From Pseudovirgaria hyperparasitica (taxonomy: Eukaryota > Ascomycota > Dothideomycetes > Acrospermales > Acrospermaceae), in assembly GCF_010093815.1 (NCBI RefSeq), contig NW_022985565.1, positions 789,841 to 853,840 of the forward strand: a stretch of DNA of 64,000 nucleotides, written 5' to 3'. The translations under genes were made by a program, and so were the position numbers. Position 1 is the first letter of the stretch. The number at the start of each line of letters is the position of its first letter. The notes under the pieces are model-generated. The model searched no databases, was not told the origin of the DNA, and worked only from the letters and a program-made list of their open reading frames with translations. Shown here one piece after another: positions 11,620-24,480 of the stretch.

Positions 11620-13179
11620 ATGCGCCAACAAACGCTCTTATTAGCACTCGCTATCGCACATGCTGTCTATGGTGCTACCAGTAATGCCCTGTGCAACATA
11701 GGGGACACATATGTCGCTGGAAATTGGTACTGTCAAGAAGTGAAAAAGATAAGCTATACTGGTATCAATCAGGTAATATGCTTCAGGTCTCTCACTCTGG
11801 ACATGCTGACCACATGTAGTCCGGATCTTACAAAGCGACCACTGCAATGGACGAAAATACTGGTGTCTGCTCAAGGAAGGACGTGTCCTACTCCGGCCCG
11901 GGTGCACCATTAGACGGAGAAGTACGTGCCAATGTTGAACGTAAGGTCAGGCATACTCACGAGGACTTCGCAGGTATCCATCCATCTGAGAGGACCCCTC
12001 AAGCTATCTCAGTTCGCTGCGTATACTATGGGAGGTGGCTCATCAGCCTCGCGCAAACAACGTCGGCATGGTCATGGTCATGGTCATGATCATGGTCAAT
12101 TGCATAGTCGTCATGCTGCTAAGCGAGCTGCGGGGGACCTTGTTACAGCAGTCATCAATGGACAGACTGTGGTACGGCATACATCTTTCCGTATGGCGAT
12201 GTGCTTTGGAGCTGACAAGTTGTAGACCTGGGCTAAGGGGTATGACTCCACCGCCACACCCGTAGCAGGCCAGCCCGCTGCCAATGTAAATACGGTTGAA
12301 GCGGGCACGCAGACCAGTCCCGCTGCCAGTGGAAGCACGCCCGCTACTCCATCTACAAGCATTGGAGATGGTAAATGGGGAAGGGTTGCCTACTATTCAG
12401 TCAATAGTAAAGATTCAGCAGCAGGCCTTGCTTTCCTCAATAATCAAGGGTCTAGTTATGCATCTGGTACCTGGTCTAGGTAAGTCATTGTCCTACGAGA
12501 GACTGCGTATATATTGTCTATTAACGACTTGTGTAGTACATTCGGCAACTCTGCATCTTATGCTTCGGAAGACGGTACGACGGCTGCGAAGTCGTCTACG
12601 CCATTTGGTGGATCACTGGCGACATCAGCAAACGAGGTCTTCATAATGACCGACAAAGTTTGCAATGGAGATGACTGTGGTTTCTATAGACCAAACAGTG
12701 TCGCTCATCATGGCTTTAACGGATCATCGAAGGCTTTTCTCTTTGAGTTTCAGATGCCAGATAACCCTTCGGGAGACAGCAGTGGTTTGCCGAATGCGCC
12801 TGCAATCTGGATGCTAAACGCGAACATCCCAAGAGTAAGCCAATACGGTACAGACTCCGCTACCAAAACATCCTGCTCCTGTTGGGACAGTGGCTGTGGT
12901 GAATTTGACATCTTTGAAGTCCTCTCTGCTGGAGACAAGAGATGTAAAAGTACTCTTCACAGGCAACATAACGCCCAGGGGGGCGATTCAAATTACTTCA
13001 AGCGACCAACGGATGCTCCAGTCAAGGTCGCTGTTGTGATGACGGGAGGTAACTTCATTATTGCAACGCTCAAAGACGACGTCACTTTCGATGAGACATT
13101 CGAGTCAAGCACCATGCAATCAATGCTGAATGCCTATGATAACCCCAACCATCAATCAGTCTTCGCTATTGTTCGTTAG
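11620..13179 (+). CDS. TOS1-like cell-wall glycosidase (DUF2403 + DUF2401)
   Basis: Five exons, 11620-11772, 11820-11921, 11974-12171, 12226-12479 and 12537-13179, join to 449 residues with every junction in frame. A signal peptide (MRQQTLLLALAIAHAVYGA) opens the protein. The N-terminal DUF2403-like domain includes NALCNIGDTYVAGNWYCQEV and VSIHLRGPLKLSQFAAYT. A Thr/Ala/Pro-rich linker follows, then the C-terminal DUF2401 domain from GKWGRVAYYSVN through AIWMLNANIPRVSQYG to SCWDSGCGEFDIFEVL. That last segment carries the acidic E-x-D-I-x-E layout of a beta-glucanase-type catalytic site. Tos1 is a yeast wall protein implicated in beta-1,3-glucan remodelling; activity here is inferred. A histidine-glycine run at residues 117-125 is unusual and lies before a Lys-Arg pair that could be a Kex2 site. 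Confidence 0.88.
12069..12098 (+). repeat. Coding CATGGT-type hexamer repeat (His-Gly run)
   Basis: Short tandem repeats of a CATGGT-like unit inside exon 3 of the TOS1-like gene encode alternating His and Gly with one Asp. Such tracts can bind divalent metal and vary in length by slippage. Confidence 0.75.
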
Positions 13180-13905
13180 CATGCGACGGTAATCCACTTC
13201 AGGTCCATGGAATTGAAAAGTCTCGTCCTCCTAGGACTATGGCCCCTGTTTAACAAAGAAAAGAGAACTGTATTTTACGTTGTCTTGTCACTCCTTTTCC
13301 ATGTTGGTGGAGGCGCCTATAACTTTTCTGATACGAGTTGTGAGTTTGTTTTATCGGCGTCGTGGCATGCTATTTGGGACCATGTTTGATAGTGCTGTTA
13401 GCGAAGCATATGGAGACCGGTTTTATGATGTGTAGTTTACTCGCGAGATTTAGAATGTAGGAGAAATTGAATCGTATGCTAGGAGATATCTGAAGCGTCG
13501 AAGCAGAAAGTGCCAAGATGTCGGTCGTGCTTTGAGGTTGGTCACGCCGTGCCGAGGCAACTGACAGAAATCCATGGATTGATCCCTGTTCACGCCTAGG
13601 CTGGGCTCACACACTATTACTCCACCTTCTCGCCGCCCTACATGACACGACCATCATACCTCTCCTGACATTCCTTGAAACCTCTCTTTGCCGTCGCAAC
13701 CCATACATTACTCTCTCTACCTTGCCACGAATCTCGTAACGAGTCTTGCAAACGACGCAAAGATCTGGTGCACCCCGCAGATCATTAGCCCAGCCCTTAG
13801 CCGAGATCTAGCCTGACATCACTGCGCAAGCAGCCCTCAAGGACCTCAACCACCGATAGGCGTCATCATCGATGAGGCATCTCTAAGACTGCGCACAGTT
13901 CACAG
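13180..13905. other. Intergenic, TOS1-like gene / PEX13
   Basis: About 726 bp holding the 3' UTR of the wall-protein gene and the promoter of PEX13. A 60-codon open frame at 13207-13389 has no support. The last 300 bp are pyrimidine-rich (CTCTCC, CCTTGCC), typical of fungal promoters and leaders. Confidence 0.5.
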
Positions 13906-15337
13906 ATGGCTTCACCGCCAAAACCGTGGGAACGAGGTGGCGCTGCACAATCTTCAGCCGGTAAGTTACCGCGAGCACCACAATCATGTGTTGATCCTAA
14001 GTTCCTTGATAGTCATGGCATCAAACTCTGGCTCTGCGCCCTCTTCAGGCGCATCGACCGCCTCATCTTCGTCCTCGAACCCACCGACATTACCCCCTCG
14101 GCCAGATTCCCTAACTGCCTCCGCGAATCAGAATGCTTCGAATTACTCAGCCATGAACGCCAATAGATATGGTTCATCAGGCTACGGATACGGCAGTGGC
14201 TATAGCTCGGCATACTCATCACCATACTCGCGGTTCGGTGGTGGTATGGGCTCTATGTATGGTGGCTACGGAGGCATGGGTGGAATGGGTGGAATGGGTG
14301 GCATGTATGGGGGCATGGGTGGAATGGGAGGAATGGGGGGAATGTATGGCAATCCGAACAACCCAAACAGCTTGACGCAATCATTCGGCAACAGTACGCA
14401 GGCGACCTTTCAGATGATTGAAAGCATCGTCGGCGCCTTCGGTGGTTTTGCACAGATGCTTGAGAGCACTTACATGGCGACACACTCGTCATTCTTCGGT
14501 GGGTTGAGTCGATTAAGAGTAAATTCGTTTACTGACTATCATACAGCAATGGTCTCGGTTGCTGAGCAGTTTGGGACCTTGCGGCAAACGTTAGGGTCTG
14601 TTTTGGGTATCTTTACGCTCATGCGATGGATTCGTGCTGGTCTTGCAAAATTAACAGGTCGACCGCCACCAGCGTCGTCAAAAGAACTAACACCATCGAA
14701 CTTTGCGGCGTTTAACGGTCTAAGCCCGGATGGATCGCCTGCACCGCCACGACCGTCCCGGAAGCCGTTCATCATGTTTATGCTAGCCATTGTTGGCTTA
14801 CCATACCTGATGGGCAAGTTGATCAAGGCACTTGCAAAATCGCAGGAGGAAGAAGAGAGGCGACGTATGGAGGCAAACTCGCAGCTAGCTCCAAATCAGC
14901 AGATGGACCCAAGTAAACTTGACTTCTGCCGAGTCATGTATGATTTCACTCCGGATCCGAACGCGAACTCGATTCACGGTGTTGATCTTGCCGTCAAGCA
15001 AGGCGATCTTGTCGCTGTGCTAAGCAAGACTGATCAACTTGGCAATCCTTCTGAGTGGTGGCGATGTCGAGCACGAGATGGTCGCATGGGCTACCTCCCA
15101 AGCCCATATCTGGAGTCAATCCAGAGACGACAGCCTCAGGCTCAAATCACAACGGGCAGCGACAGTGGTAGCCCAGCCGGTAGTCGTGCGCAAACTTTGA
15201 CTAGTACGATCGCCAGCAGTCGCGCTGGTACCATGACAGCGCAAGAGCCTGTTCTGGCTGGCAAGCCGCCACAGGTGTCTAGCAAAGCCGGAGATATCTC
15301 TGTTGAGAGTTTTCAAAAGGGACAGTTCTACTCATAG
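13906..15337 (+). CDS. PEX13: Peroxin-13, peroxisomal docking-complex membrane protein
   Basis: Pex13 is an integral peroxisomal membrane protein that, with Pex14, forms the docking and translocation site for Pex5- and Pex7-bound matrix proteins. Exons 13906-13960, 14013-14498 and 14547-15337 give 443 residues. The N-terminus MASPPKPWERGG is typical. A Tyr/Gly/Met-rich low-complexity region follows (YGYGSGYSSAYSSPYSRFGG, then GGMGGM repeats); in yeasts and animals the YG-rich part of Pex13 forms a permeable meshwork. The conserved core (HSSFFAMVSVAEQFGTLR) is formed across intron 2. A hydrophobic segment near residues 254-276 (FIMFMLAIVGLPYLMGKLI) precedes a C-terminal SH3 domain at about 305-372 (FCRVMYDFTPD, EWWRCRARDGRMGYLPSPYL). 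Intron 2 is 48 bp and has no in-frame stop. Confidence 0.93.
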
Positions 15338-16066
15338 GTTTGCAGCGGGGCGCAAGGTAGGCGTTTGTGTGGGCGCGTAGGCAATTGCCATCGATTAGTC
15401 GGGTGATCATTTGAGATGTTGGATATGTGGCACCTAATCAAGACAATGAAACAGAGGCGCATTAGCATTCTTGCCTTGATGTAAAAGTACCTGCATACAG
15501 GCCAGGGCGATCTGATGTATGATATGAACCTGTTGAATGGTCTTGATACCAGAAATAAGCAAACTCCAGATTTAGCGAACTCGGTGTACTAGCTAATTAT
15601 GGCACCCAAAAGAAACAACAAAACAGCTACGCAGTGACCTAAATCTGAACCCTGTTTACTACATTGTTATATGTTTGTGTTTTGTAGTCTTGAAATGCAC
15701 GTGCGTATATCACAAGCTACATCGAACGACTACCGTAGTTAGCGTAGACCCTGAGACTTTCCGTGCCCAGCTGCAGGGTGAGTGTGAGCTCCAATACGGT
15801 GAATCGCTTCCGACGACTCGTGAGTGTGAGCCCTCCACATGCGCAACAGTATATTTTCCTTAGAACGAAAACATTCTCCTCTCTTACGCTTGAACTTCTC
15901 TTTATTGGCGACACCTACGAAAGCTCCGACAGCTTTCAGCTGTTCTTATCACCTATTTTTCTTGACTGGTTGACCCCGCAAAGTTAGCCTTACATATAGG
16001 TACCATCGTACCCTAGATACCGGTTTTGTCTTGTCGTCCAATCTCTCAGCTCTTCACATTCACAGA
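15338..16066. other. Intergenic, PEX13 / UBE2W-type E2
   Basis: About 729 bp between two genes on the same strand, holding the 3' UTR of PEX13 and the promoter of the E2 gene. Small open frames at 15675-15987 have no support. No repeat or RNA gene was recognised. Confidence 0.5.
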
Positions 16067-16751
16067 ATGAGTGCAGCACGCCGACTAGCAAGGGTTCGTA
16101 GGAATCTTGCTACATCCTCGTAACACTGCAGAACACTAACGCAGGCACAGGAGCTCACGAAGGTACACGCGATTCCATCCTCAACTGTCCCAGATGGAAG
16201 TTCAATGTTGATCGTTGATAGCTTCACGAACACCTACCACCGGGTATCAGCGTTGCTCTTGCGGAAGGCTTCCAGGAATGGCGTATGAATATCAAAGTCC
16301 TTGACGACAACCCTATATACGCCGGAGAAACCTATCAACTACTATTCAGATTCGGAAACAGCTATCCCATCGGTATGTTAGAGACTAGCACCACTCTTCC
16401 CGCCCCAAGCATTGAGATTGCCTATCTTTGGTAATCTTCTGCTTTGTTTCAATTCCAGCTAATAACCATGTTTGTCGTGTAGAGCCCCCCGAAGTCGTCT
16501 TCAAGCAGACCCCCGAACATCCCATTCCCCTCCATCCACATGTCTACTCGAACGGAATCATATGTCTTGATCTGCTAGATCGCCAGGGGTGGAGCCCTGT
16601 GCATAACGTCGAAAGTATCTGTGTAAGCCTACAAAGTATGCTCACAGGCAACACGAAAAGAGAGCGACCACCTGGCGATGAACAGTTCGTGCGTAGTAAC
16701 CGGTCGCGACCACGGGACATCAACTTTCTCTTCCACGACAATGATGTATAA
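16067..16751 (+). CDS. Ubiquitin-conjugating enzyme E2, UBE2W type
   Basis: Four exons, 16067-16093, 16145-16162, 16222-16372 and 16483-16751, join to 154 residues, close to the 151 of human UBE2W. Exon 2 is only 18 nt. The spliced N-terminus reads MSAARRLARAQELTKLHEHL, the usual first helix of an E2, and could not be built without that small exon. The catalytic segment HPHVYSNGIICLDLL puts the active-site Cys at residue 93, with WSPVHNVESICVSLQSMLTG following as in UBE2W. UBE2W transfers ubiquitin to the alpha-amino group of disordered N-termini rather than to lysine; that this fungal protein does the same is inferred from the branch. The C-terminus (RSRPRDINFLFHDNDV) differs from human but keeps the HD pair. 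Confidence 0.87.
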
Positions 16752-17285
16752 TACGAGGAGAACGGCTGTCGGCGTTCGGGTCACTGGGAAGTGAATGGTA
16801 CATGGGATACAATTGAGCATTGCATAGCACTGGAGGCGCATTATACTCGTCTGAAGAGTTGGGTATCTCGAGTTCTTAAAAATTATTACTGGCAAGGACT
16901 TTGTGATCCATACCAATGCTATTCTCACCTGGGCATCTGAAGTCTATCCCACTCTGAATTCCCTTTCAAATAATGTTTTATCCCAGTCCAGAGGAGAGGT
17001 GCAAATTTTACAGAGAGCCGGATGCTGTTTACAAAATCATTTCATCCGATGGTTTGATTATTGAATGGTCGTGCGAGGAGTTGACCTTAGAAGATCCGAG
17101 GATTTGCCGTTATCGATTATCGGCTCGCCTCGACAAATTTAGTGGAATGCGCGAAAGGCGGTGGGTGCGTAAATTTTCGACGAGCTCACCCAAAATTTAC
17201 ACTTGCGTTTCTCTTCATACCTCTCCTCCTCACACCTGCTCACCATTCTTCCACCATCTCCTTTCCCCCCGCCAATACATCAAAT
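16752..17285. other. Intergenic, E2 gene / SSB
   Basis: About 534 bp ahead of the Hsp70 gene. The final 90 bp are a C/T-rich leader (CTCTCCTCC, CCTTTCCCCCC) running up to the ATG, typical of strongly expressed fungal genes. Open frames at 16973-17417 reach into the SSB start region in another frame and are not called. Confidence 0.5.
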
Positions 17286-19551
<2,266 letters not shown>

Positions 19552-20169
19552 ATTGAACTGAAAAGCAGCAGCAGAACGGACGGCTAGGCGTGGTACAGAG
19601 CATGTAGTAAATGGACTGCTTTTGAGAATGTACGTAAGGCATACGATACGGGGCGAGAACAAAATGTGCACGGATTGCAAGGAATTTGCGGAAGGTGCTG
19701 AATTGGGATGGATACAGGGCATGCAATCCACGGACCAGATCAGGTCTTTTTCTCTTGAGATGTGAAGCGGGCTGGCTGGCCTGAATGTATTTGATTTGAT
19801 TGCACACGCACATGAGTTGCACCCGCGGCTACTGCTCCCCAAGAAAAAAAAAGTAATGCTTTCCTTCGTTCTTCCTTCCTTCATTCTCCTGCCTCTTCGT
19901 CGTCCCCCGAATTATCCACATAGACTCCATCCAGCAACATAATTTGATACACCCACGCATTTCTAATAAAAAAAAAGGAACCTTCAAATTCATCACCCCT
20001 TGCAACTATGTCTCGTCTCGCTCTACATCTACTCTACCGCCGCCCCTGTTAATATCCCGCCCGCCGAGACGGTGGAGTATACTTATGTACACCATTACTC
20101 TCGAAGTATCTCCTTTTCCAAGTGGCCTGAGGTTGTATATATGTATGTGTATATGTATATATAGGTCTG

Positions 20170-20257
20170 TGATTTGTGATTTGTGATTTGTGATTTGTAA
20201 TTTGTGATTTGTGATTTGTGATTTGTGATTTGTAATTTGTGATTTGTGATTTATGAT
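20170..20257 (+). repeat. Heptamer tandem repeat (TGATTTG)n
   Basis: About twelve near-identical copies of TGATTTG run head to tail, with a few TAATTTG variants. The array lies in the SSB 3' flank. Confidence 0.9.
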
Positions 20258-20490
20258 TTTAATTGTGTGAGTGCGTGTGCGTGGTGGGAGTGTGGAGTGT
20301 TTCATTTTATGGAGGGAGATTGTGGGGGTTTGTGTGTGAGTGAGTTGGTTTCGTGGGTGTTTGTGTGTGGGATTTTTTTTGGGGGTAATGTTATTGTGGT
20401 GATGACTGGTTGGTTTGGGTTGGGTGGGTGGGTAGATTGGGTTGGGTTAGATTGGGTCGGGTTGGGTGATTGGTTGGTTAGTTAGTTTGT

Positions 20491-20597
20491 GGGGAAGAGG
20501 AAGGGGAAGAGAGGGGAAGAGAGAGGAAGAGAGAGAAGAGGGAGAAGAGGGAGAAGAGGGAGAAGAGGGAGAAGAGGGAGGAAGAGAGAGGAAGAGA
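20491..20597 (+). repeat. Polypurine tract (GGGAGAAGA-like repeats)
   Basis: Just over 100 bp with almost only G and A on this strand, in GAGAAGAGG-type units. Long purine-pyrimidine strand asymmetry of this kind can form triplex DNA. Confidence 0.85.
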
Positions 20598-20828
20598 TTT
20601 GTGTGTCCGGCAGTCTTGATCTATGGGTCTTGGGTGCTTGTTTAGGACTAGTGGTGGTGATGGTGATGAAGTGATAGTAATGGTGATGGGAAGAGGTCGG
20701 GATATGTCATGCATGGACCTGACATGTGTGATGAGTTTTGTGATTGGATAGAAGGACGCAGGATGGGAGGAGTGTTAATGGTGGGATGGAAAAGGATAAG
20801 GAGGAGATCTTGTTGCAGAGATAGAGGT

Positions 20829-20923
20829 GTGTATGTATGTATGTATGTATGTATGTATGTATGTATGTATGTATGTATGTATGTATGTATGTATGTATGT
20901 ATGTATGTATGTATGTATGTATG
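20829..20923 (+). repeat. Tetranucleotide microsatellite (GTAT)n
   Basis: Roughly 23 uninterrupted GTAT copies, ending in GCATGTAC. A likely length-polymorphic locus. Confidence 0.95.
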
Positions 20924-21190
20924 CATGTACAAGGAATGGACGAAAGAACTATATTTGGAGCAGACAGATGGTTCTATAGAAGCATATCGTGGTCATGGCT
21001 TTTCGACGGACGGATAATTGCGAGTCGACACCAAAGGACACGGTCCAGTCTCGTGAAATGAGTGAGAGTCAGGCCTCAGCAGCGTTACTCCGAGAGTTGT
21101 CTGTAGGTATGAGGGGAGAGGTGACATCGATGTTCTGCAAGTGGCAAAGGGAAAGCAAGTCTGCGATGAACACTACTACTTTTCTACTAC

Positions 21191-23494
21191 TCAATCATAC
21201 TTCACGTCGATCTTGACCTTCTCATGCTCCCACCCACTCCTAGCATTCACTGCGGTGAGCTTCATCTCGAGGGTGTCGTCGTGCACTGCTCTGACGTTGA
21301 CAAGCGACGCCCAAGTGGAGTTCTTCTTGATCCCAGCTCCAGTTCCTTTCAGCTTATCGTCAGGTGTGGAGTTGAACGCCAGTGCGACCAGCGCACTAAT
21401 GTCACCCCAGGCAGAGCAGTACTTGTAACGACCGAACGACCATAGCAGGATGATGGATACAAAGTGCAACGTGACCAGGGCACAGTAGATCAGAAGGAAG
21501 CAGACGGCGACTTTTGTTGACGTGCTGTCAATCTGCCAGCCGTAGCCGTGCTGCCTGACATTGAAGCGGAATTTGAAGGCTTCGTTGTTCAAGTAGGTCA
21601 TGTTTTCATGTTCTTCGGGGCTGATTTGTATGCCTTGTTCAAGGTAGAGGGCGGAGCGGGTTTCGCGGAGATTGATTAATGAGGCCTCGCTTCTGTTGGT
21701 GCTTGTGTCTAGCATCACAGTTTCTAACAGCCCGGGAGCGGTGAGACCGTTTGTGATGAGTACGCTCATGAGCTTGGATATGGACTCGGCGAAGAAGGCG
21801 TCTCTGGCTGCGATAGGTGATTCGGAGGCTTTCAGAGAGAGGTTAAACTTCGAAGCGTATCCGTCGGGTCCGAATATTGGAAGTTCTGATAGAAGCACGT
21901 CGCCACTCACCCAGTCAGGACTGTGATCGTAGATGCTAACATTGGTTATCCACTTGGCGAAGTCAGTCTGGATGTCGATGGGCTTGTCAGACATGCCATA
22001 GCGACGTCTGAAGTCTTCGGCTGTGCCTGTCTTGCCTATCTTTCGTGAATGGAGCTCGCCCAGGTTGTCAGTTACGTTGCTCGAGACCTTTGTCGAATTT
22101 CTGGGCTGGTAATAAACATTGGCTGCCACCCATCTAGCATCGATCGAGCAGGGAACCAGTGCATACTGGGGTGGGTTGGGGTACAGGTTTCTTTCCGATA
22201 TGGGAAGTCCGGTAAGAGCAAGTATGGAGGATGTGTTGTTACCTGTGCGATCGTCTCTGATCCAGGAAAAGCGACGTTTAGAAAAATTACGCCACTGGCC
22301 CCACGTGTCTGACTCCACGTTCAGAACGAACGGGTCCTGACTCACATCGTTCCACCCAATCTCTGCTGTTGGGAAGGTAATGTTTGGAGTAGTTTGGTTC
22401 TGGTCCCATATCTGAGTATTGCATTCGACATGAACGATGGGCTGGTATATTGCAGTTTCAGGAGCAATGCGAAACTCTGGAGAATTGATACTGGCAAGAC
22501 TTGGAATATTCTCACGTACGTAGCTCCAGAGTCCACCCGCTCCAAGCAGGATTGTTTTGGTGATTGCTGTGGAAACAGTGCCGAATTGAAAATCTGCGAC
22601 TCTTTCCAGTGTCCCTATGCTCAAATGACGCTGTGCGTCGGAGTAAGTGTCCTCGAAGACGATACCGGCTTCTGCCCCATTGCTGATATGGCCTTGCCAC
22701 CAGAACATGATCTCTGACAGGCCAACGCCAGGGCAAGGGCCCTCGATATACAGCAACGGTGAAACATCGTTGCAAGTTCCGCCGTATGTTTTGGTCTCGT
22801 TTAATGTTGTCCTCCATTGATTCTGGTTGGTCGTATATATAACACCCGACTGATCTTGAAAAGGAGTATCGACAACATACCAGCCACGGCGCGGTATCAT
22901 GGCCATTGCTGAAAAGGGACCAAGGAAGAGCGACAAGATGCAGATGATGAGCAGCAGAGTTGCGTAGGGGGCGTATCTTAGTTTCCGAACTCCATGGAAC
23001 CAGAAAGGAACCTGAAACATCATCGAGACAGTGCCGCAAATATATGGAGCGCCTAGCAGACCGAAAGGTAAGCCTTGCGGTCCCAGGAGGTACTCTCGCA
23101 TGTAATGGAGGGCGATGAAGGACAGAGACGAAACCAGGACCAATTCGTGAGCCTTGGACGCGACTTGCCACATGTTAAGGGAAACGTCCTCGTTGCTCAT
23201 CAATATTGTTTCTAGCTTTGTGGAGTAGAGCTTTCTGTAGTTTATCCAGACTATTGTGATTGTGACACCAAGGCCAACAATATGAGTGAGTAATTCCGGC
23301 CATGGAAGACCTCTGCTGACAGCTACTTTTGAAGGCTCCTTGCGGCCGGATGGTTCGACTTTGAAAATAGAGCTAGGGGGACGGGATATACAGTTGACGG
23401 TTTGACCCTGTTCAGTCTTGTCTGGGAGTAATGGGTAGGTTGCTGAGTATGCGAGGTCAGGAGTGTCTAGTCCCCTGGGGGTTGTTGAATCCAT
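21191..23494 (-). CDS. Large fungal multipass membrane protein, unknown function
   Basis: A single-exon frame of 767 residues. I do not recognise a named family with certainty; the layout is that of large lineage-specific fungal membrane proteins of the DUF3176 kind. A soluble N-terminus of about 60 residues is followed by four hydrophobic segments near residues 68-215 (LLTHIVGLGVTITIVWINY, LVLVSSLSFIALHYM, GLLGAPYICGTVSMMFQVPF, TLLLIICILSLFLGPFSAMA). A large central domain with many N-x-S/T sequons comes next, then one more membrane helix near the C-terminus (VAVCFLLIYCALVTLHFVSI) and a short tail. The central domain is therefore probably outside the cell or in a lumen. The promoter carries a duplicated TATA-containing module 80-140 bp upstream of the start. 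No neighbour suggests a pathway. Confidence 0.8.
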   Translation of the reverse strand: MDSTTPRGLDTPDLAYSATYPLLPDKTEQGQTVNCISRPPSSIFKVEPSGRKEPSKVAVSRGLPWPELLTHIVGLGVTITIVWINYRKLYSTKLETILMSNEDVSLNMWQVASKAHELVLVSSLSFIALHYMREYLLGPQGLPFGLLGAPYICGTVSMMFQVPFWFHGVRKLRYAPYATLLLIICILSLFLGPFSAMAMIPRRGWYVVDTPFQDQSGVIYTTNQNQWRTTLNETKTYGGTCNDVSPLLYIEGPCPGVGLSEIMFWWQGHISNGAEAGIVFEDTYSDAQRHLSIGTLERVADFQFGTVSTAITKTILLGAGGLWSYVRENIPSLASINSPEFRIAPETAIYQPIVHVECNTQIWDQNQTTPNITFPTAEIGWNDVSQDPFVLNVESDTWGQWRNFSKRRFSWIRDDRTGNNTSSILALTGLPISERNLYPNPPQYALVPCSIDARWVAANVYYQPRNSTKVSSNVTDNLGELHSRKIGKTGTAEDFRRRYGMSDKPIDIQTDFAKWITNVSIYDHSPDWVSGDVLLSELPIFGPDGYASKFNLSLKASESPIAARDAFFAESISKLMSVLITNGLTAPGLLETVMLDTSTNRSEASLINLRETRSALYLEQGIQISPEEHENMTYLNNEAFKFRFNVRQHGYGWQIDSTSTKVAVCFLLIYCALVTLHFVSIILLWSFGRYKYCSAWGDISALVALAFNSTPDDKLKGTGAGIKKNSTWASLVNVRAVHDDTLEMKLTAVNARSGWEHEKVKIDVKYD

Positions 23495-24480
23495 GATGAG
23501 AATCTTCGAGTCTTGAATGACGAAAAGCGTTCGCCTTGTTCAGTGGAAGAGCAAAGACTTGGAAGTCTGCAGCCTTATAAAGGTCTCGCCAGTTGGGGAG
23601 CAAAGACTTGGGAATCTGCAGCGTTATAAAGGTCTTTTCAGACTCGAGAGCGAATTACTCACTCTCTCTCAAAATAGGTGCGTAGTAGCCCGTCGCTCGG
23701 CTTGCAATATTGCGGCACAGCATATGGCGACTGCAATTGGATGAGATATCGACGGGGATGATGCATGGCTCGTGTGCAAGTGCAGTTTCAGCCTTTCAGC
23801 CTTGCAGAAGTCAGGTACTAAAAAGAGCCGACAATGACAGAGAAGGACGAGGCCAGAGGCTCCCATGACGCATGGCACATGGCGAGGCAATATTGGATGC
23901 GGTGTGAAGATGCAGAATGTACTGAAAATAGAAGCTCGACCGGAGAAACATACAGGTCAGATGTCTATCATGCACCAAGCCAAGTCGAGAGAGATTGTTG
24001 TGGTTGGGCATGGACGATGTGCATATGCGCCGCATCGGTCGAGAGAGAAGAGGAATTGGCCATGGATCTATTTTCTAACAAGGCTGCCCGTTACTGATGG
24101 TGGTATCTGAGGTTCCGAGAGAGGACTAGAGATCAGCCTTGCGGAAGGTGTTGTTTGCATGAATATGTCCGGCGAGACTGAGGGATCATGTCTTGAAATG
24201 CGTGATGGAAGTGAAGTATATTTAGGATACAAGGAGTGATGGCGGCTGGCCTTGGTGATGGTTTACGTGCGTAGGATTGTCAATCTATCATGTTCTTATG
24301 TTGATGTGATGAGGTAGTCATGCCTTGACTCTTGAGAGGTGTTGTGGCGCTAGTATCGACTGGTCATAGCGCACTTCGAAGGTTCTTTCCACTTTAGACT
24401 AGTGCCTGTGTCCTAATTAAGAGCAGAACATCAAAGTTCCACCAGCAGGTCCGCAGAGGTATCATTGGACTCCAACAGCG
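23495..24480. other. Divergent intergenic, membrane protein / SET-MYND gene
   Basis: About 986 bp between divergent genes. It holds the duplicated 37-bp module listed separately. Open frames near 23669-24110 overlap on both strands and have no family signature. Confidence 0.5.
23550..23635 (-). promoter_or_regulatory. Duplicated TATA-box module upstream of membrane-protein gene
   Basis: A 37-bp unit occurs twice, at 23550-23586 and 23599-23635, with 34 of 37 bases identical and a 49-bp period. Each copy has CTGCAG next to a TTATAA box. Read on the minus strand, the boxes lie about 80 and 135 bp upstream of the start codon at 23494. Confidence 0.6.

Larger units (their letters stand above)
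19552..21190. other. Convergent intergenic with low-complexity tracts
   Basis: About 1.64 kb between SSB and the minus-strand membrane-protein gene. It holds the SSB 3' UTR, a T/G-rich stretch at about 20270-20490 (GGTTGGGTT, TTGGTTGG), and three tandem tracts listed separately. Open frames through these tracts encode only repeats such as Tyr-Val-Cys-Met or His-Thr-Tyr-Ile and are not genes. Confidence 0.65.

Noticed and set aside
20648-21061. Frames encoding repeated Tyr-Val-Cys-Met or His-Thr-Tyr-Ile
   Set aside because: Translation of the GTAT microsatellite only.
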